Shown here piece after piece: positions 22,313 through 35,200 of a stretch of 64,000 nucleotides of DNA. Made by a program: the position numbers and the translations under genes. The notes below the pieces were generated by a model that saw only the letters and a program-made list of their open reading frames with translations, was not told the origin of the DNA and did not search any database. Source of the DNA: Phlebiopsis flavidoalba (lineage: Eukaryota; Basidiomycota; Agaricomycetes; Polyporales; Phanerochaetaceae); the NCBI GenBank assembly GCA_035772785.1, contig JAOCPU010000008.1, positions 744,001 through 808,000 on the forward strand, written 5' to 3'. How positions within the stretch are numbered: position 1 is the stretch's first letter; each line of letters starts with the position of its first letter.

Positions 22313-25300
22313 TTAGTACCCCAACCGCAATACCAGCCTGCTCAATGGGCCTCCTTTCGCCGCTTTCTCAGCCAGTCGCAAAAAAAAAAGACCTTGAGAT
22401 CGGGTTTTTGAGCACCGTACGGGGTACGCGGCCTGTGGGTGTACGGCCTTACCATGGGCTCGGACGAAGGGTTCAAGGGGCCCTCGGAGTTGCTCGATGT
22501 CCGTTCGGTGAATTACGTGAGCTCTGGCTCGAGGTGTGAGAGGATATCGCGGAGAGCATCGTGTGAGGAAGGATAGGGTCAGGAAGTTCATGGAACGACG
22601 AATCGAGTAAGGTCTGCAGGAACGCCAGGATCTAGCCAAAGACGCGGTATGCCATGCCAATGCTGCGGGAAATTCTGTTGTCAGGACATACCTTGTTGAG
22701 AGGCGGTAGAGCGCCTTTTTGTTTCTCCTCGATGGATGGGAACTACAGACAACCCGTGAAGATCCTTTTTGGTCCGCTCCGGTAAGAGATGTGACGTCTT
22801 CAGCACACCACGCTTTGACCCAAATCATTTGAGAGTTTGGCACAGGACTCGTAGTTAACTCTGGTGCGGCGTCGGGCATAATTTGACGAATAGCATAACC
22901 GTAGGGGCTGGTGCGGACATTGTATATGTGACGCAAAGCGATGGCATGACAGCGTGCAAAGGTGGGGAATAGACGAGTCGCCGGCCGCGTCGACTTGCAT
23001 CGCATTTGTCGTCCAGCCTGTTTTTGTCGAGTAGCACTCAGACTGTATGTGCGCAAACTAGGGTGACGACGTCAGCGTGGCTCAGATTATGGTACGGTCG
23101 CCATGACTGTTTTGAGAGCCAGTTGCATAGCATATCCTTGGATGAGACGGTCCAGCGCTATAAGTCCATACACAGTCATCCTATGGAACATACCCAGTCA
23201 TTACGCAATCGTGCAGAGACGGCGAACAGCCCTCCATCCACCAATGCTTGCGCTGACGCACCGCTGGTTCATCAGAATACCGCACGACCTTCGTTGAATA
23301 TCGGATGTTCCGCGGTGGTATTTTTTGACGTCGTTCGAAGAGGAATCTCCACGTACCTGCTTGACAAGCTGGTATCGCAAATGGCAGCTTTGTCATTGGG
23401 ACGAGGGCGGTTACCACCACCCGTGCCGACCGCCTTCTTTTCTTGCGCGACCCGCAAGGCGAAGAACGTCGTCGTCCTAGCCTTTGCCTGACCCGTCGAC
23501 GCGTTTTTTGTTCCATTGCATTCCTCATAATATGCCTGCTATTAAGCGTTCGTCTGTGTGGAGCTCAGACCGTACGTCAGCGGTGTTGGTTTGAGATGGA
23601 GGGTTGCAGCAGACGCGGAGAACCATCTTCTCGCCAGCCAGGGCGCGGCCCAACGCGTTGAGGACGCTCGCGATGAAGAAGGGACGCCTACAGCGGTACA
23701 TAAACGTAACGTATACGAACGAAAGCGACCGTTGCGCAGGAGTCGTCGGACGCATGTGACCCAGATTCGCCGTTGACTGCGAGCGTAGTTCGGAATCGGG
23801 AGGAGACGATGAAGACGCTTGTTGCGAGGATATTGAACCGCTTAGCCGGAGTTGAATGTCCCTTGCTTTTTTGAGCGGAAGATGGATGTAGGAAAGCGCC
23901 ATGTGGTGCGCGATGCTAGTAGTACCGAGTATTTGCAAAAATCCCAGAGTAGCAGTTACAAAGTTCAGGGGATGGTGGGGAAGATACACCAGCCAGCAAA
24001 ACATGGGAGGATCCTAAGGAAACGAGGGAGACTTCGTGCGAGAATGGCCGCGGAGCTTTCGGCAGCTGAAGTTGCAATGAAAGAGAGATTGCGACCGAGC
24101 CACGGTGTTGAGGTTAGCAACAGTGGCGTCTAGAACGTCAAACACAAGAGTGCTGTGGGTCCAAGGGCAAAGGGGATTTCTATTTGCAAAGAATACCAAT
24201 CTGACCGACGACGCTCTCTCCGGTGGGGACTATTTCAAGATACAATCTCCCGAGGGCAGCGCTGTGAACACATATGGAGCGCCGTTTATGCTAGGCTCGA
24301 TCTCAAATACTAACCCCCCAGATAGCTGCAAGAAATCCGGATGCGCCTACATGACGCTCAAGGACAGTCTAATGCCAATAAGCGGGAGCGAACAATCAAT
24401 GTCACATAGACGTACAAGCTGTTTTCTGGTATTGGCAGTCGACAAAGACCTTTATACCTGTTGCAGTCAGTCACCAGCAACCCGTACTCAGCTGTAACGA
24501 CCCTGAGACTTTGACGTAGAGCAACAATGACGCCGACCTCCATCGCCTTGGGAGCCAGACGCTTGGGTACAAATTCGTCTGCGAACGGTCAAAAACAAAA
24601 ATCTTGAGGACTTCACCGCCCCGCTCTTCGAAGGTTTGGGAATGTTGCATCCACGGCGAGGTCATCGTCTGTAACTTGTTATCTCCACAGTTGAGGTTCC
24701 AAGATAAGAACGCTTGAAAGGCAGGTCTTCGGGCACAGTTGATTTGCGTAATATCGGCTGCGGCAGCTAGTAAAACCAAACGTGAGGGCTAAGGTCCTTT
24801 GAAGTAAAACACATACGACATACAATGTTCGCTTTTGATAGTCACTTGTGGCGTTGCAATTATCTGCCTCATTCCACTCATGGAGTCTCTCCCAGAGGCG
24901 TACTGTCTTGCCGCGGTCCCTCGGGACGAATGCCATTGCGCTCCTCAGCACGGAGTATGGTTGTGCGCATACTACCTCGCGACTTGCTATGATGTCGCGA
25001 GCACAGAAGCGCAGGAGTACGAGGTAGAGGGCCCCAATGTGTGCGAAACAACAGGGTGTAGTGTAGACAACTAGAGGAATATTGTTAGTCAGTTCGCGAC
25101 ATTGTGCAAAAGCGTAGTTGCAATCTACAAGAGAAGCACCTCAGTCGTCCAGATTTGACAGAAAATACCCCACAACGAACATAGTCATAAGCTTACCACA
25201 CAATATCAATCTATGTCTGTCCACATATCCGACTGGTAAAAATGACACTCACGTCTAGGATGTTGACCACCATCTCCTTGGGCCGTAACGGTCACATAGC

Positions 25301-25490
25301 CATCCGCTTGTGCTAGTTGAAGCTTGCTGGTGGTTTGCGTATACATTTGCGATAGTGGAGGTTGACCGAGCAAGAGTCTTTGGTGAGGAGTAGCTAGAAA
25401 GGAGAGAATGGCTCGTTTACGGAGGCACACCCCCATGATAAATGACCGAGGCGAAGCTGCAGCTGCAGAACACTCGAGCAAGACTTGGTC
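22313..25490 (-). CDS. Unidentified intron-rich gene
   Basis: No family recognised, and the unity of this gene is inferred. Minus-strand segments that look coding, from the 5' end: an opening exon with GQPPLSQMYTQTTSKLQLAQ ending at a GTGAGT donor (about 25252); ILDIATTLLHNVA after TTGTAG; a basic/Ser-rich part near 24900 with MRTTILRAEERNGIR; PILRKSTVPEDLPFKRSYLG after an intron; an Ala/Ser/Pro-rich stretch (23800); KNTTAEHPIFNEG (23290); FPTFARCHAIALRHIYNVRT; YGYAIRQIMPDAAPELTTSP; LKTSHLLPERTKKDLHGLSV; EEKQKGALPPLNK at a GTATGT donor (22690); then ILAFLQTLLDSSFHELPD and a basic tail near 22350. The C-terminal part looks helical. It may be two genes. The strand call rests on several matching donor and acceptor sites. 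Confidence 0.35.
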
Positions 25491-25493
25491 CAC

Positions 25494-25990
25494 AAATTTG
25501 TGAGACGCCCATTAAACGCCCATTACAGGAGCGCGATGTTGCCTAGGGTTAAGGTCTAGGTGTATATATCGCAACAGTAAAATCACAACCGGCACTCAAG
25601 TACTCATAGCCAGGCTATGGATCCTCAACGATGAGCCGAGAAATCTACGCAGAGGTCTAGGCCTGTCGCAGCGGTGCTGGGAACATGCGTATGTAGGTCC
25701 TCGGCTGCGCACAACGTGTGAGTGGCGCGCTCTGGACGCAACGTGGAGGCTGGGGGACAAGGATCACAAAAAGGGAGAGGTCTGCCGCTGCGCGTGCGGT
25801 GTGCACAAAGCGGGCAGCGTTTCCGAGCTTCCGTCAGAGCCGTCGTGGCCACCACACCCCATTACGCACTCGATTTCGGTCGTCTGCTCTCACAAAGTGT
25901 GCGAGTGCGCGTACAACACACAAAATTCATCATAATAGTCTTTTCTGCATGCTTCCCTTTCTGACCCAACCACCTAGCGATTACAGAACG
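25494..25990 (+). other. Divergent intergenic region before AGPAT
   Basis: 497 bp. Open frames exist on both strands (for example 25718-26005) but lead into the AGPAT start without motifs of their own. Likely the promoter region. Confidence 0.35.
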
Positions 25991-27158
25991 ATGTCCAGTA
26001 CGTAGACGTGTGAGTTATTGACAGCCTCTAGTGGGCCTACCCTCTCACGCTGCCATGGTCTTTGCTCTCGCATACACTTTCCTAACAAACGCTATGGAGA
26101 CCACGGCACCTTATTACTCCCCCCGATCGCGCGATACTATGTTCGCCTCGGAAGTCTACCTCTCCACCTCTGGCCTTGGTATGCTCCGTTGTGGCGGACA
26201 TCTTGGTAGCTGTGGGCATGAACCTCATTACGCGGCGAAAACCGACTACAACGTGAATTTACAGTGGTCGCCAGGAGCTTCTACAACCTCGCAGGTTCGT
26301 GCACTTGGGGATTCAAAATTGATGTGGAGGGTGAGGAGCCACTTAGAGGACTGCGTCCCGCGATTCCCTCGTAAACGGCAATCATCAAAGTCATGGCTGG
26401 ACATCTTTACCTGGAAGGTGCGCTGTGCAAATCCGCGACGATCGAATCGCTTGCGAACTCATTGTTTATAGGACAATTCCCCGAAACGAGAATCTATTAT
26501 GGCCAAAAAAAAGAGATTCACTGGGATGCCTTTGCTCGGACAATGGAACAAGGTTGGGCCCTATCCGGCTGCGCCGTATTCGTTTCGACCTGGCAGGCAA
26601 CAGCGCGAAAGCCAGTCCGTTCCCTAGAGCGCGGCGGGAGATGACCTAGAGACTATCAAAGTGCTCGCCACAACACCTCTTTGTATGGTATGTTCCCGCC
26701 GGAGCGGCCAACACGATCTATGCGTGAACATCACGATATGCTTACATTCAAGAATCGGGCGCGTTCACATGTCGCTGTCGAAGCAGGCATCCCGATCGTG
26801 CCAGTGTCGTCTGCGAGCCAACTATTGAAGTTGTAAATAGGAAGGGTCACTTTCGACTTTGGGCGCGGGTCTATCAAGGTCAAAGGTGAGCTTCACGTAA
26901 CAGCCTCCAAATGCAGCTAAAACGCGTCCATTAGTCCTGCCCCCAATCCCGACCACTGGACTCACTGCAGCAGACGTCAACTCTCTGTCCATTCGTGTCC
27001 AAGTGAGGGTCATCCCTCATGTGGAAGCATTGCGCGAGATTTTCTGCTCCCCTCCCCTCAGAGAAATCTGCCGCGATGGGCTTCTTGCTCTCACAGAGGA
27101 AGTCAAAAGACCCTGTCATCACCTTGTGGACCCCCCCCACCCGCCCCACCGTCGTTGA
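25991..27158 (+). CDS. 1-acyl-sn-glycerol-3-phosphate acyltransferase (PlsC family)
   Basis: Converts lysophosphatidate to phosphatidate at the ER. The first codons MSS are followed by a short intron. Segments in order: ARYYVRLG and VYLSTSGL (N-terminal membrane region), ILVAVGMNLITRR, the acceptor motif I block NHQS followed by a MAGHLYL/DILYL-like stretch (the HxxxxD motif is distorted by an indel), the substrate-binding region IMAKK near 26500, a VFVDRGNSAKA-like stretch in shifted frame, MREHDMLTFK, the block AVEAGIPIVPV, NRKGHF, IKVK, a PTTGLTAADVNSLSIRVQ segment and the tail LVDPPHPPHRR with TGA 27156-27158. The overall order matches fungal Slc1-like enzymes of about 300 residues. Frame breaks are frequent, so the exact protein cannot be read from the raw frames. 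Confidence 0.87.
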
Positions 27159-28610
27159 ACCCCCCAACCGCCGCGAAACGTAACGCCCACCCGAGCCCCT
27201 GTTCGACCACTGCCCGCGTCGAGGTCGGCAAGAGCCGTGCCCTCTATCCTAGCACCGCGTTCAGAAGATTTCTCGGGACTATGTCGTCTAGTACGCCACG
27301 GAAGAGAAGTGAGGCGCGGGTGGTAGAGACGGAAAGAGGTATGATGGCGATGGTGTTAGGATCGATCGACCCCGAACTTCGTAATGGCCGTTTTTGGCCT
27401 TGGGGTGTGAATTTTTTCTGCGATTCTGTAGGCAATCGGTGGTTTACGAATCCACAGTGTCACTGAGTATTACACGCCCTGCGTAATTTGGTAGTAGATG
27501 TCGATTCTGGGATGGATGCTATACCGTTACTGTTGGTAGAGCGCCGCATTGTGTGTGACTGTACAAGGTTTCTTGGCTCAGAATCGCGAGCAAGGAAAGT
27601 GGTACTTCTGCGTGTGACAATATACGGGACCTCACTGCCATGTGAATGGACTGTTAACACGGACAGTTGAACTTGTTGATATCCCTCCACACTGCTGCTC
27701 TCCGCCAATGTACGAGACAGAGGTTGTTGACTCCGTACGACAAGAACAGGAGTTTACATTGACCGGTGAAAACCATCTGTATCGTAATTATTTAAAGTCG
27801 GACAGGACGCTGGAGATGAGAGAGCTATGGTTCATGTAGAATGAGCTGTTTCCTATATAACACCGAAGGTCTCTGATCCCACGAGGCGCACATTACTTCT
27901 ATTGTCTCGCACCCGCCCACAAGAAAACATGCCCGAACGAAGCCCCTGTGCCACAATCCCCCCAGCAAGCAACGTGCGCTCGATAAAACAATGTCTGCAA
28001 GCCTCCGCAAAGGCCATCCACGTTAGCGGGTGTCACGGGTGCTGCACAGGACACACCCGAAGAACCCCCACGCATCCCGTGAAATTCGCATCCGGAGACC
28101 GTGCTTCCCTGAAGCATAAGATCGCAGAGGCAAGCAGTCACCTGCCACCCAGCAACGAACCCATCTCCGAAATCGCCACAAACAGCCCGCATTCGCTCCC
28201 ACTCACAAACGTTTCCAAATACTGGCCGATATCCTGCCTCCAGTACTACCATCGACTCTCCTTCAGTGCTCTTCGACTCCCGGGCACCGCTGACTAGATG
28301 AAAGAAAGGGATCCGCTTGACCGAGCGGTGATTAGAGCGTTGGCGACCGAGGTGGCTGTATGATTCAGAGCCTACCTGGTCGATGCCGACCGTACCGCTC
28401 TTAGGCACAGCAGTAGCAGGCTGGATGGAGTCGGATGGGCGACGCCTCGTGACAACGCGAAGGAAGAAGCCACTGATGCGGACCATAGAAATGCGCAGAG
28501 GAGAGGGTTGCACAGTATTTGGAGGACTCTCTCAGACAAGAGTACAAATCACACTGACAAAGGTGTTCATCATGGAGCCAGAAGATATACCACGCGCGAC
28601 TTGAGGGTTG
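27159..28610. other. Unassigned region with minus- and plus-strand open frames
   Basis: I could not place a gene. A 204-codon minus-strand frame (27899-28513) and an 82-codon one (27460-27708) are the longest; neither carries a recognised motif and both have mixed composition. The region may hold exons of a gene damaged by indels. Confidence 0.2.
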
Positions 28611-31207
28611 CTCAGAACACAGGGCTTCTGCGGTAGGGGCACATAATCCAATAGAGGGTGGGGACGCATTCCTGTTGATTGGTAGTTGACAAGATAGCGG
28701 GTCGAAAAGTTGCTGTGAGCAGAGTTATAAACTGTGCAGGAGTTCGCACCGACCACAGCAACGCCGTGGCAGCAGGATCCTTGGTCGTCGTGCGGTTGGG
28801 CGACATTCGGGCAATGGATCTGGCATACCCGGAGCCATGATTAAGCCCTATTTTTTCCGATCCGTCATTGCTGTCCTTCATGGCGTTTCTTGGACGGCGC
28901 TGCGAATGGCTGAAGAGTTGGTCGGTTTATGCAAAGGGAATTCGACTGCCCTTGTAACCGCGCGTTGGTTGTGTCCTCAATCGGCCCCTGTATAACAAAT
29001 GGGATGGCGACATGTGCCGTCATTATGCACGCAGAGTTTCCTTCAACCGAAGGGCGTGAGGGGAGGCGGGTTGTTTGGCCTGGCGGCGCTGCGGCTTCAC
29101 ATTCACAACATTTTCTTGATGCACAGTCCACCATGTTCCGGGAGGGCCGTGACATACACGCGATTTCCTGAAGTCGACCAGTCACGGAGGCGGATATGAA
29201 CTGCCGTGTCCTACGACGAACTGGCTGCCGCGCCGTAATGGACCAAACTCTAGGTGTCCTACCGACCGTGTACTCCGCTAGTCCTGATGACTGGGAGTTT
29301 GATCCGTCTTGTCCTCAACTTCAGATTCGGTGCGGCGTTGGAGGGCTTGGATACGAGGAAGGGAAGGTAAGTGAGATGGAGTAGAATAGAAGGTACGGGC
29401 GCGCGACTCATCCCACCATCAAATATTGTGCACTCGTCGAACGATCGTGGTGGCTCTCCAGGGCTGCCGATAGCTATGATCGCGACCGTGCGACTCCCGG
29501 AAGTAGTCGAGCGATGCGTGGCCGTCCAGAAAAGTGTTTGGGTAGATAGGGTGTGAAGTCCCGTCTTCATGCTGGGCTATTCCACTGCGGCTCAGTGCAA
29601 CACATAAGCTCATCGGCAATATGTTCCCCCCGTTCTTAAGATAGCAAGACCAGAGTCAGGCGCAGCGCATAAGCTCTGCTGGACCCAGTGACCTCAGCCG
29701 ACCAGGGGGTTGCACAATTCAAATTCAGACGAATTCGATTGGCAAAAATCAACCTCCGAGACAACCGACTGTTTACTACCTGAGCCAGACGGACGCCCGC
29801 AACCTTCGATAGGCGAGGTCACTTCCCGACGCGCCTTCGGCTGCACCAGTTTTCGGCTCACGTTTGTCTGGCCTACTTACGACAACATCTCCAAATACGG
29901 TGATCTACTTACCGTCGTGACTTAGGCGACAATATGCTTCTAATTGGACATGATGACGGCACCCAGTTGGCCTCTGGAACGGTACTCGTACACTACAACA
30001 TGGTTCCCAAAAGAATGGTCAGACGAAGGGCTGGACGAGAAAGGTCCCAATGAAGCAGAAGCGCATCACTTAGTAGCAGATCGAAGGGTTAGACGAATGC
30101 AATTGTTTGATGAGCTATCGCTGACGACCCAACAGATTCTACCAGATGACTCTGTTGGAAGTCGGAAAGCACTGGCGATGGACACCACAAGGAGTGGTTC
30201 TCTCGCATTGGTGGGGCCCGCCAGCGGACGCGACAAGAGAGCAAGAAGGCGTCAACGGGCGATACGAATGTACAACTTGGCCAGCTTGGTCAGTCTAAAA
30301 CCAACGTGGGCAGTAGTACAACCCGTGAGATGTAACCACACGTTTCCGAGGCCCTAGGAGTACAAACTCAACGATCAGCTTCCGCCGCAGCCAGGAGCAC
30401 TACCTTGATATACGGCACGCGGCCTCTGGTCGAAGGCAAGTATAACAGGCTCGAGTGGGAAACATAACAACGGGAAGCCAAGGTATGCAACAACGAGGTG
30501 CTAAAGAGAACCCTACAAACTGGAACAACACTAACCTTCCTCACATCGCTACGCCGGCCCGAGCAAGTTTTCTGTACATGCACCGTATCCATCGCAGGCG
30601 GCATGTCTCCCAAGTTCAACTCACTAGACATACGAAGCTCACTATACCTCCAAGTGAACGGTTCTACGGAACGAGACTCATGCCGCCAGCGTAGATTCAT
30701 CATGGGACGTCATTGAAGATTTGCCACTATCGAATGGGCCGCACAGATTTTTGTTCCCATTGGCGTCACCTGGCACCAGGGTTGCATGGGACATCAGTGT
30801 TGTTCTACGACATGTGGCGGAGATCCAAACGAAGCGCAACAGGGCGTTGCTTGTACCTTGCCAGTTGTCGTGAAAGACTAATATTCTCCTATATCACGCA
30901 CCAAAAGGAGAGCGGGCCTTCCGCTTCGTCAAGGTATTTATCACCAGATAATTAATTCCTCCTTGTCCAACTAGAGTTGGCTGATAGAGCTTTAGGAGTT
31001 TTATACCCGACCATTTACTGCGCGTAGTTTTTAACATTTGTTCAGCAGGCAGTGCACAGAGACCATGGGACGTGAGTCCCATGCGACGCAGCGCCACGGG
31101 CAACGGAGATGCCCGTCACTACGACTCTCAGCCGTCAGAGGGCATTATGTCGGTGTGGGTAACATGGCATACCATTCTGACTACCGACCGAGCCTAGCTC
31201 CGTCTCT
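28611..31207 (+). other. Probable but unassigned coding sequence
   Basis: Plus-strand stretches here look protein-like: ATVRLPEVVERCVAVQ (about 29480), NSNSDEFDWQKSTSETTDCL and TSFRLTFVWPTYDNISKYGD (29720-29910), then HDDGTQLASGTVLVHYNMVP (29947 on) and a 137-codon frame to 30357 with SGSLALVGPASGRDKRAR. They change frame as in the identified genes. No family recognised and no convincing start or stop, so no CDS is drawn. A minus-strand alternative cannot be excluded for 28612-29185. Confidence 0.3.
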
Positions 31208-31259
31208 TTAGTCATCTTTGAGCCAATGACAGGTCAGGGCGCTCATTCGGCATAGCGGG

Positions 31260-32161
31260 ATGCGCGGCCAGCGTCGGCTGAGTGTAGAGTCTGTATCGAG
31301 CGTAGCGGCGGACGGGGGGGGGGGGGACCTGCACCACCTTCTCCAGCGGCCGTCCGACGAGCACGTCGTCGCTGATCTGCGGCCGGCTCGCTGCTCGTCG
31401 CGTTGGGAAGCCGCAAGATGCTCGTCGTCCAAGGACAACAAGGCGCTCGGTGGGATCCGTCAACCGTACAAAAAATCTGACGTTTTTCGAAACACGGCGA
31501 CCTGCGCCGTCATCAAAGCTCGCGCAGAGCATGTACTTCCTGCTACAAGCGCTGGCTTAATACACCTGTCGCACATCCCTCGCCGCACCCGCATGCCCGC
31601 CGAACCATCCCTGATGGTGCACCACCGTACACGCGGTGCTTCACTGGAACGCCTTCCCGCCGAACGGCCGATGTGCGGACGCGCCGTGTTCCGCCCCGCG
31701 GTACGGCACGCCGCCCGCGGTGCACATTTATCTCGTTCTGTCGATGTACGGGGCTGCGAGTGGGGCAAAGTATGTGGCTGCTCGCCGTGCTCAGGACTGT
31801 TCGTGCCACGGCGCGATGACGGCAGATGCGTCGTCGATTGGACGACACACGAGCTGTGCGCAGTGCAAGCCGGATCGTCGGCTCTGAGCAAAGGCTCGAG
31901 ACGGGCTTTCCTTCGCTGCGCCAGCGGGACAGGAACACTGGCACAATGTTCGTCCCTAGAAGGCTGAGTGCTTCGTTGGCAAGACGCGGCTGTCAGAACA
32001 TACAATCGGGGCCAACACGAGTGCGGAGGGACATTTCGCTCGAGGACATGGTCGACGCGATGCACGCCGAGGAGGGTGTGTACAGGGGCTGGGGTGCGGC
32101 GGGCAGCTCGATGACTGGCGGGTTATCTGGCTCGGCGGAGAAGGGAAAACGGGGACAGTGA
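31260..32161 (+). CDS. Unidentified protein, C-terminal part only convincing
   Basis: The stretch ending at 32161 reads RRDISLEDMVDAMHAEEGVY, RGWGAAGSSMTGG and a basic end SAEKGKRGQ before TGA, which looks like a genuine hydrophilic C terminus. Upstream a 235-codon open frame starts at 31260 and is Arg/Ser/Ala-rich, but both strands are open here because of high GC, so it may be a chance frame. A run of 13 G at 31314-31326 breaks the region. No family recognised. The 5' end is unknown and may lie left of 31260. Confidence 0.3.
31314..31326 (+). repeat. Homopolymer run of 13 G
   Basis: Uninterrupted G13 followed by ACCTGC, in an otherwise GC-rich open region. A likely site of length error. 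Confidence 0.9.
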
Positions 32162-32296
32162 TGATCTATCGCCTACGATGATACAAGATAGACTGTGTGA
32201 GAGGGACCGAGAGAGCAGTAGCACGTGTCGTGCTGTGTGTTTTTTACAGGACTGTATGTTAGCAGTATAATCGCCTGGTCCATGGCACAAATTAAA

Positions 32297-35200
32297 TTAA
32301 GTACTAGGAATTCTGATAGCGGGCCGTAAATGGAAACAGGTGGGGGTCCATGAATCTGCGTGGTTGCCTCGTAAAAACAGAGAAAGAACGGGTTGTCCGA
32401 GTCCAGATTGTCCAGTGTTCGCGTCCTTGGACGGCGCGCCGGGACGCGCCTTCCTCACCACCACAAACGAGCGGCCGGGGCTGGGCTCGCCCGCTGGGAC
32501 GATCTCCTGCGGGAGCGGGTCGATCTCGCTCGGCCGGCGACTCTTGCGGAGCCCGCCAAACCACTTCTTGCGCGGCGGCTCGCCCTCAGAGAGCCAACCT
32601 CGCCGAGCACCCCGACCAATCCGCCTGCGCAGCCGGCCGCGGCGACCACTCGCAGTAGGCATCGTGAGCGCGATCCTCGACGATCGCGGTCTGCGACTTG
32701 GTGCGCACGTGCACGGCGACTGCGCGGGGGGGCATCGCGCCGGGCGGGAGGCTCACAGTCGGCCTGTTTATTCGCGGCGGACGCGCTTCGAGATGGACGG
32801 CGTCGCGGGCGGCGAGTACCCGTGCGCGCGCGGGGCGGCGGCTGCTGCGGGCACGGGCCCCGCGCTGCCCGCGCTGCGCTCGACCGAGGGGAAGATCGTC
32901 GTGCTCGAGTCCCGGGCTGTGTTGGACGACGTAATCGGGTAGGGGCGAGTAGTCGTAGTGGGCTACGCTGGCCACCGCCGACCCGCGTGAAACCCGACTT
33001 GGGGGCTTCGGTAGCCGCCTGAGGTCTCCACTGGGTTGTAGCCTGGGCGGGGGAAACGGCTTCCAGGTCCCCCATTGATGAAACCGGTCTCGTCGTCGCT
33101 GTCTTCCTTGTACGGCGCAGCGAGCGCGTTGCTCTGGCCGGAGCAGGCGGACGGATGGGGCAGACGGGGTCGGCGTCACGTCTCTGAAGGGCGCTCCGCG
33201 GGACGCTTGAGAGGCAGTGTCGTGGGCTGTGGCTCCTGGCGATAGCGGGAGTGGCGGCGCGGGCGCCGTGAGCCCCACATGCACCCGACTAGACTGAGCA
33301 CGCCGAGCAGGCCACTGTCGACCACGCGCCGGGAACGGATCGTGGAAGCCGACACTGCCAAAGATGCGGACGGCGCCCTCCACGAGCTTGACTATCAGCA
33401 TCAAGACAAAGGCGAGGTAGATAAGCCCGAGGATAAACAATATCGCGTACGCCACCCATTGGGCCGCGCCTGAGCCCACAGAGACCTACAACAAAAACGC
33501 GGGAAAGTTAATCATCAAAGTGTCAGAGGGCAAAGGGAGAGAGCGGGAACGCACAATTGGCGTCAGTATCACCAGCAGGACCGCGACGACTATGCGCGAC
33601 GACACAGAAACAAGAAGCTAATCAGGCCCATACTCGCGCCGTGGCCCCACGGGAGCCACACGCTGGTGCCTAGTGCCGAAATAACCTCGACGACAGGATG
33701 ATGATGGCTTGCGCCGTCTCCCGCTCTTCTGTCCACACCACGATCGTCACCATCCGAAAGCGAGGTTTGGTGGCGAACAGCAGGCACGCAAACAGCTGCG
33801 ATCCATGGCGGTAGTGATTGTAACAACGGCCCGTAGCGAGGAGCAGGTCCACGTTTCATCATAGAGTTTGTGTCGTGTTCGTAAACGTGAGACGCGTGAT
33901 CAGCAGAATCGGTATTAGCACCGAGAGGATGCCAAAGGCGATTGCGGCGAGGATGATCGAGGCGAGTGTGAGGCTCGCGGGCGACCGAGTGTCATCTGGT
34001 AGCACGAGAAGATTGTGACGGGGAGATGGAAGAGGATGAGAATGCGGATGAGTTGCCCTGCAGGATGCTTCCGTGGAACGAGACGAAGCTTGATCGTAGG
34101 CTTCCACCAGGGCCTACCAAAGGGAACCGAGACGAGGGCCGGAACAAACCATGTCCACTCGAAGATCTGTTCTCTCCCTCAAATTCCGAATTTTGGAACT
34201 GGGCGACACCATCGAGCATATCCTTGCTCGCAGACGAATACCGCGGGCTGCGGCCTGCCCGCGAGAACGGGGGTGGGTGATCGTCTGAAGCCGCCGGAGA
34301 TGAGAGAGGCGATGTAGTCGATGCCCCAGACGGCCATGCTCAACACGATGCGTTGCTGCGAGAATGGCGAGGAAGATGGAAAGACAGATGCTGAATAGAT
34401 CTTCAGGGCGGGACACCAACTGAATATGCTTAAACGACTCGATGCCATAGGAAGCGTTATCCGGTAGCTGGAATAAAAAGTTGGCTGCCGTGGCATCTAT
34501 GAAATGTCGGAACTGGGGTCGTTGAATTGATCCGCAAAGTTGCTGGGAGGGTTGTAAGGCGATACAGAGTACGAGTGGATTCCAGCGAATCGCGTCCGAG
34601 CCCTGAGAAAAGGTAGTATCTGATGCAATTTAGTGGGGACCACAGCCAACAACGATGAGAACACGCACTGTAGGAGGAGCGTTGACCAGGCGGTCTGGGA
34701 CAAGAATGGGATCTATCGTGGAAAAGCGTCAGAACAGATGGTGCACGTATGATCGTGATGACTGACATATACAAAGGCCGGCCACTGAACCGCCACCATG
34801 GTGAGCGCCGCACACCACTGCGTGTGGAAGATAATATCGCGTAGCGAGGGAGTGCCTGTGCGAAGAAGAAGCGCATGAGAACGTACGTCCCACATAATGC
34901 GGAAAATGAGGCCCGCGCGCACAGAATCTCATTAACGCGTGGGCGACCGTCGCCAGGCGTTCGCCGCTCATCGCGCTTGCGAGGATGAACCCCGCGCTTT
35001 CGACCCGCGCCCAGAGCCCGCGGCCGTTCCGAGACGAGCCCCTGCCCCACGCCGACGCGAGAGACGGGCCAATCCGACGACGAGCCAGTACGCGATCGCC
35101 AGGGCTAACCGTGCACCAGAAGACGAGGTGCGTCGTCTCCGTATACACAGGGCCGAGGGAATTTGGGCTGCAGGACGGTCGTGTTGACGTCGATGCAGAG

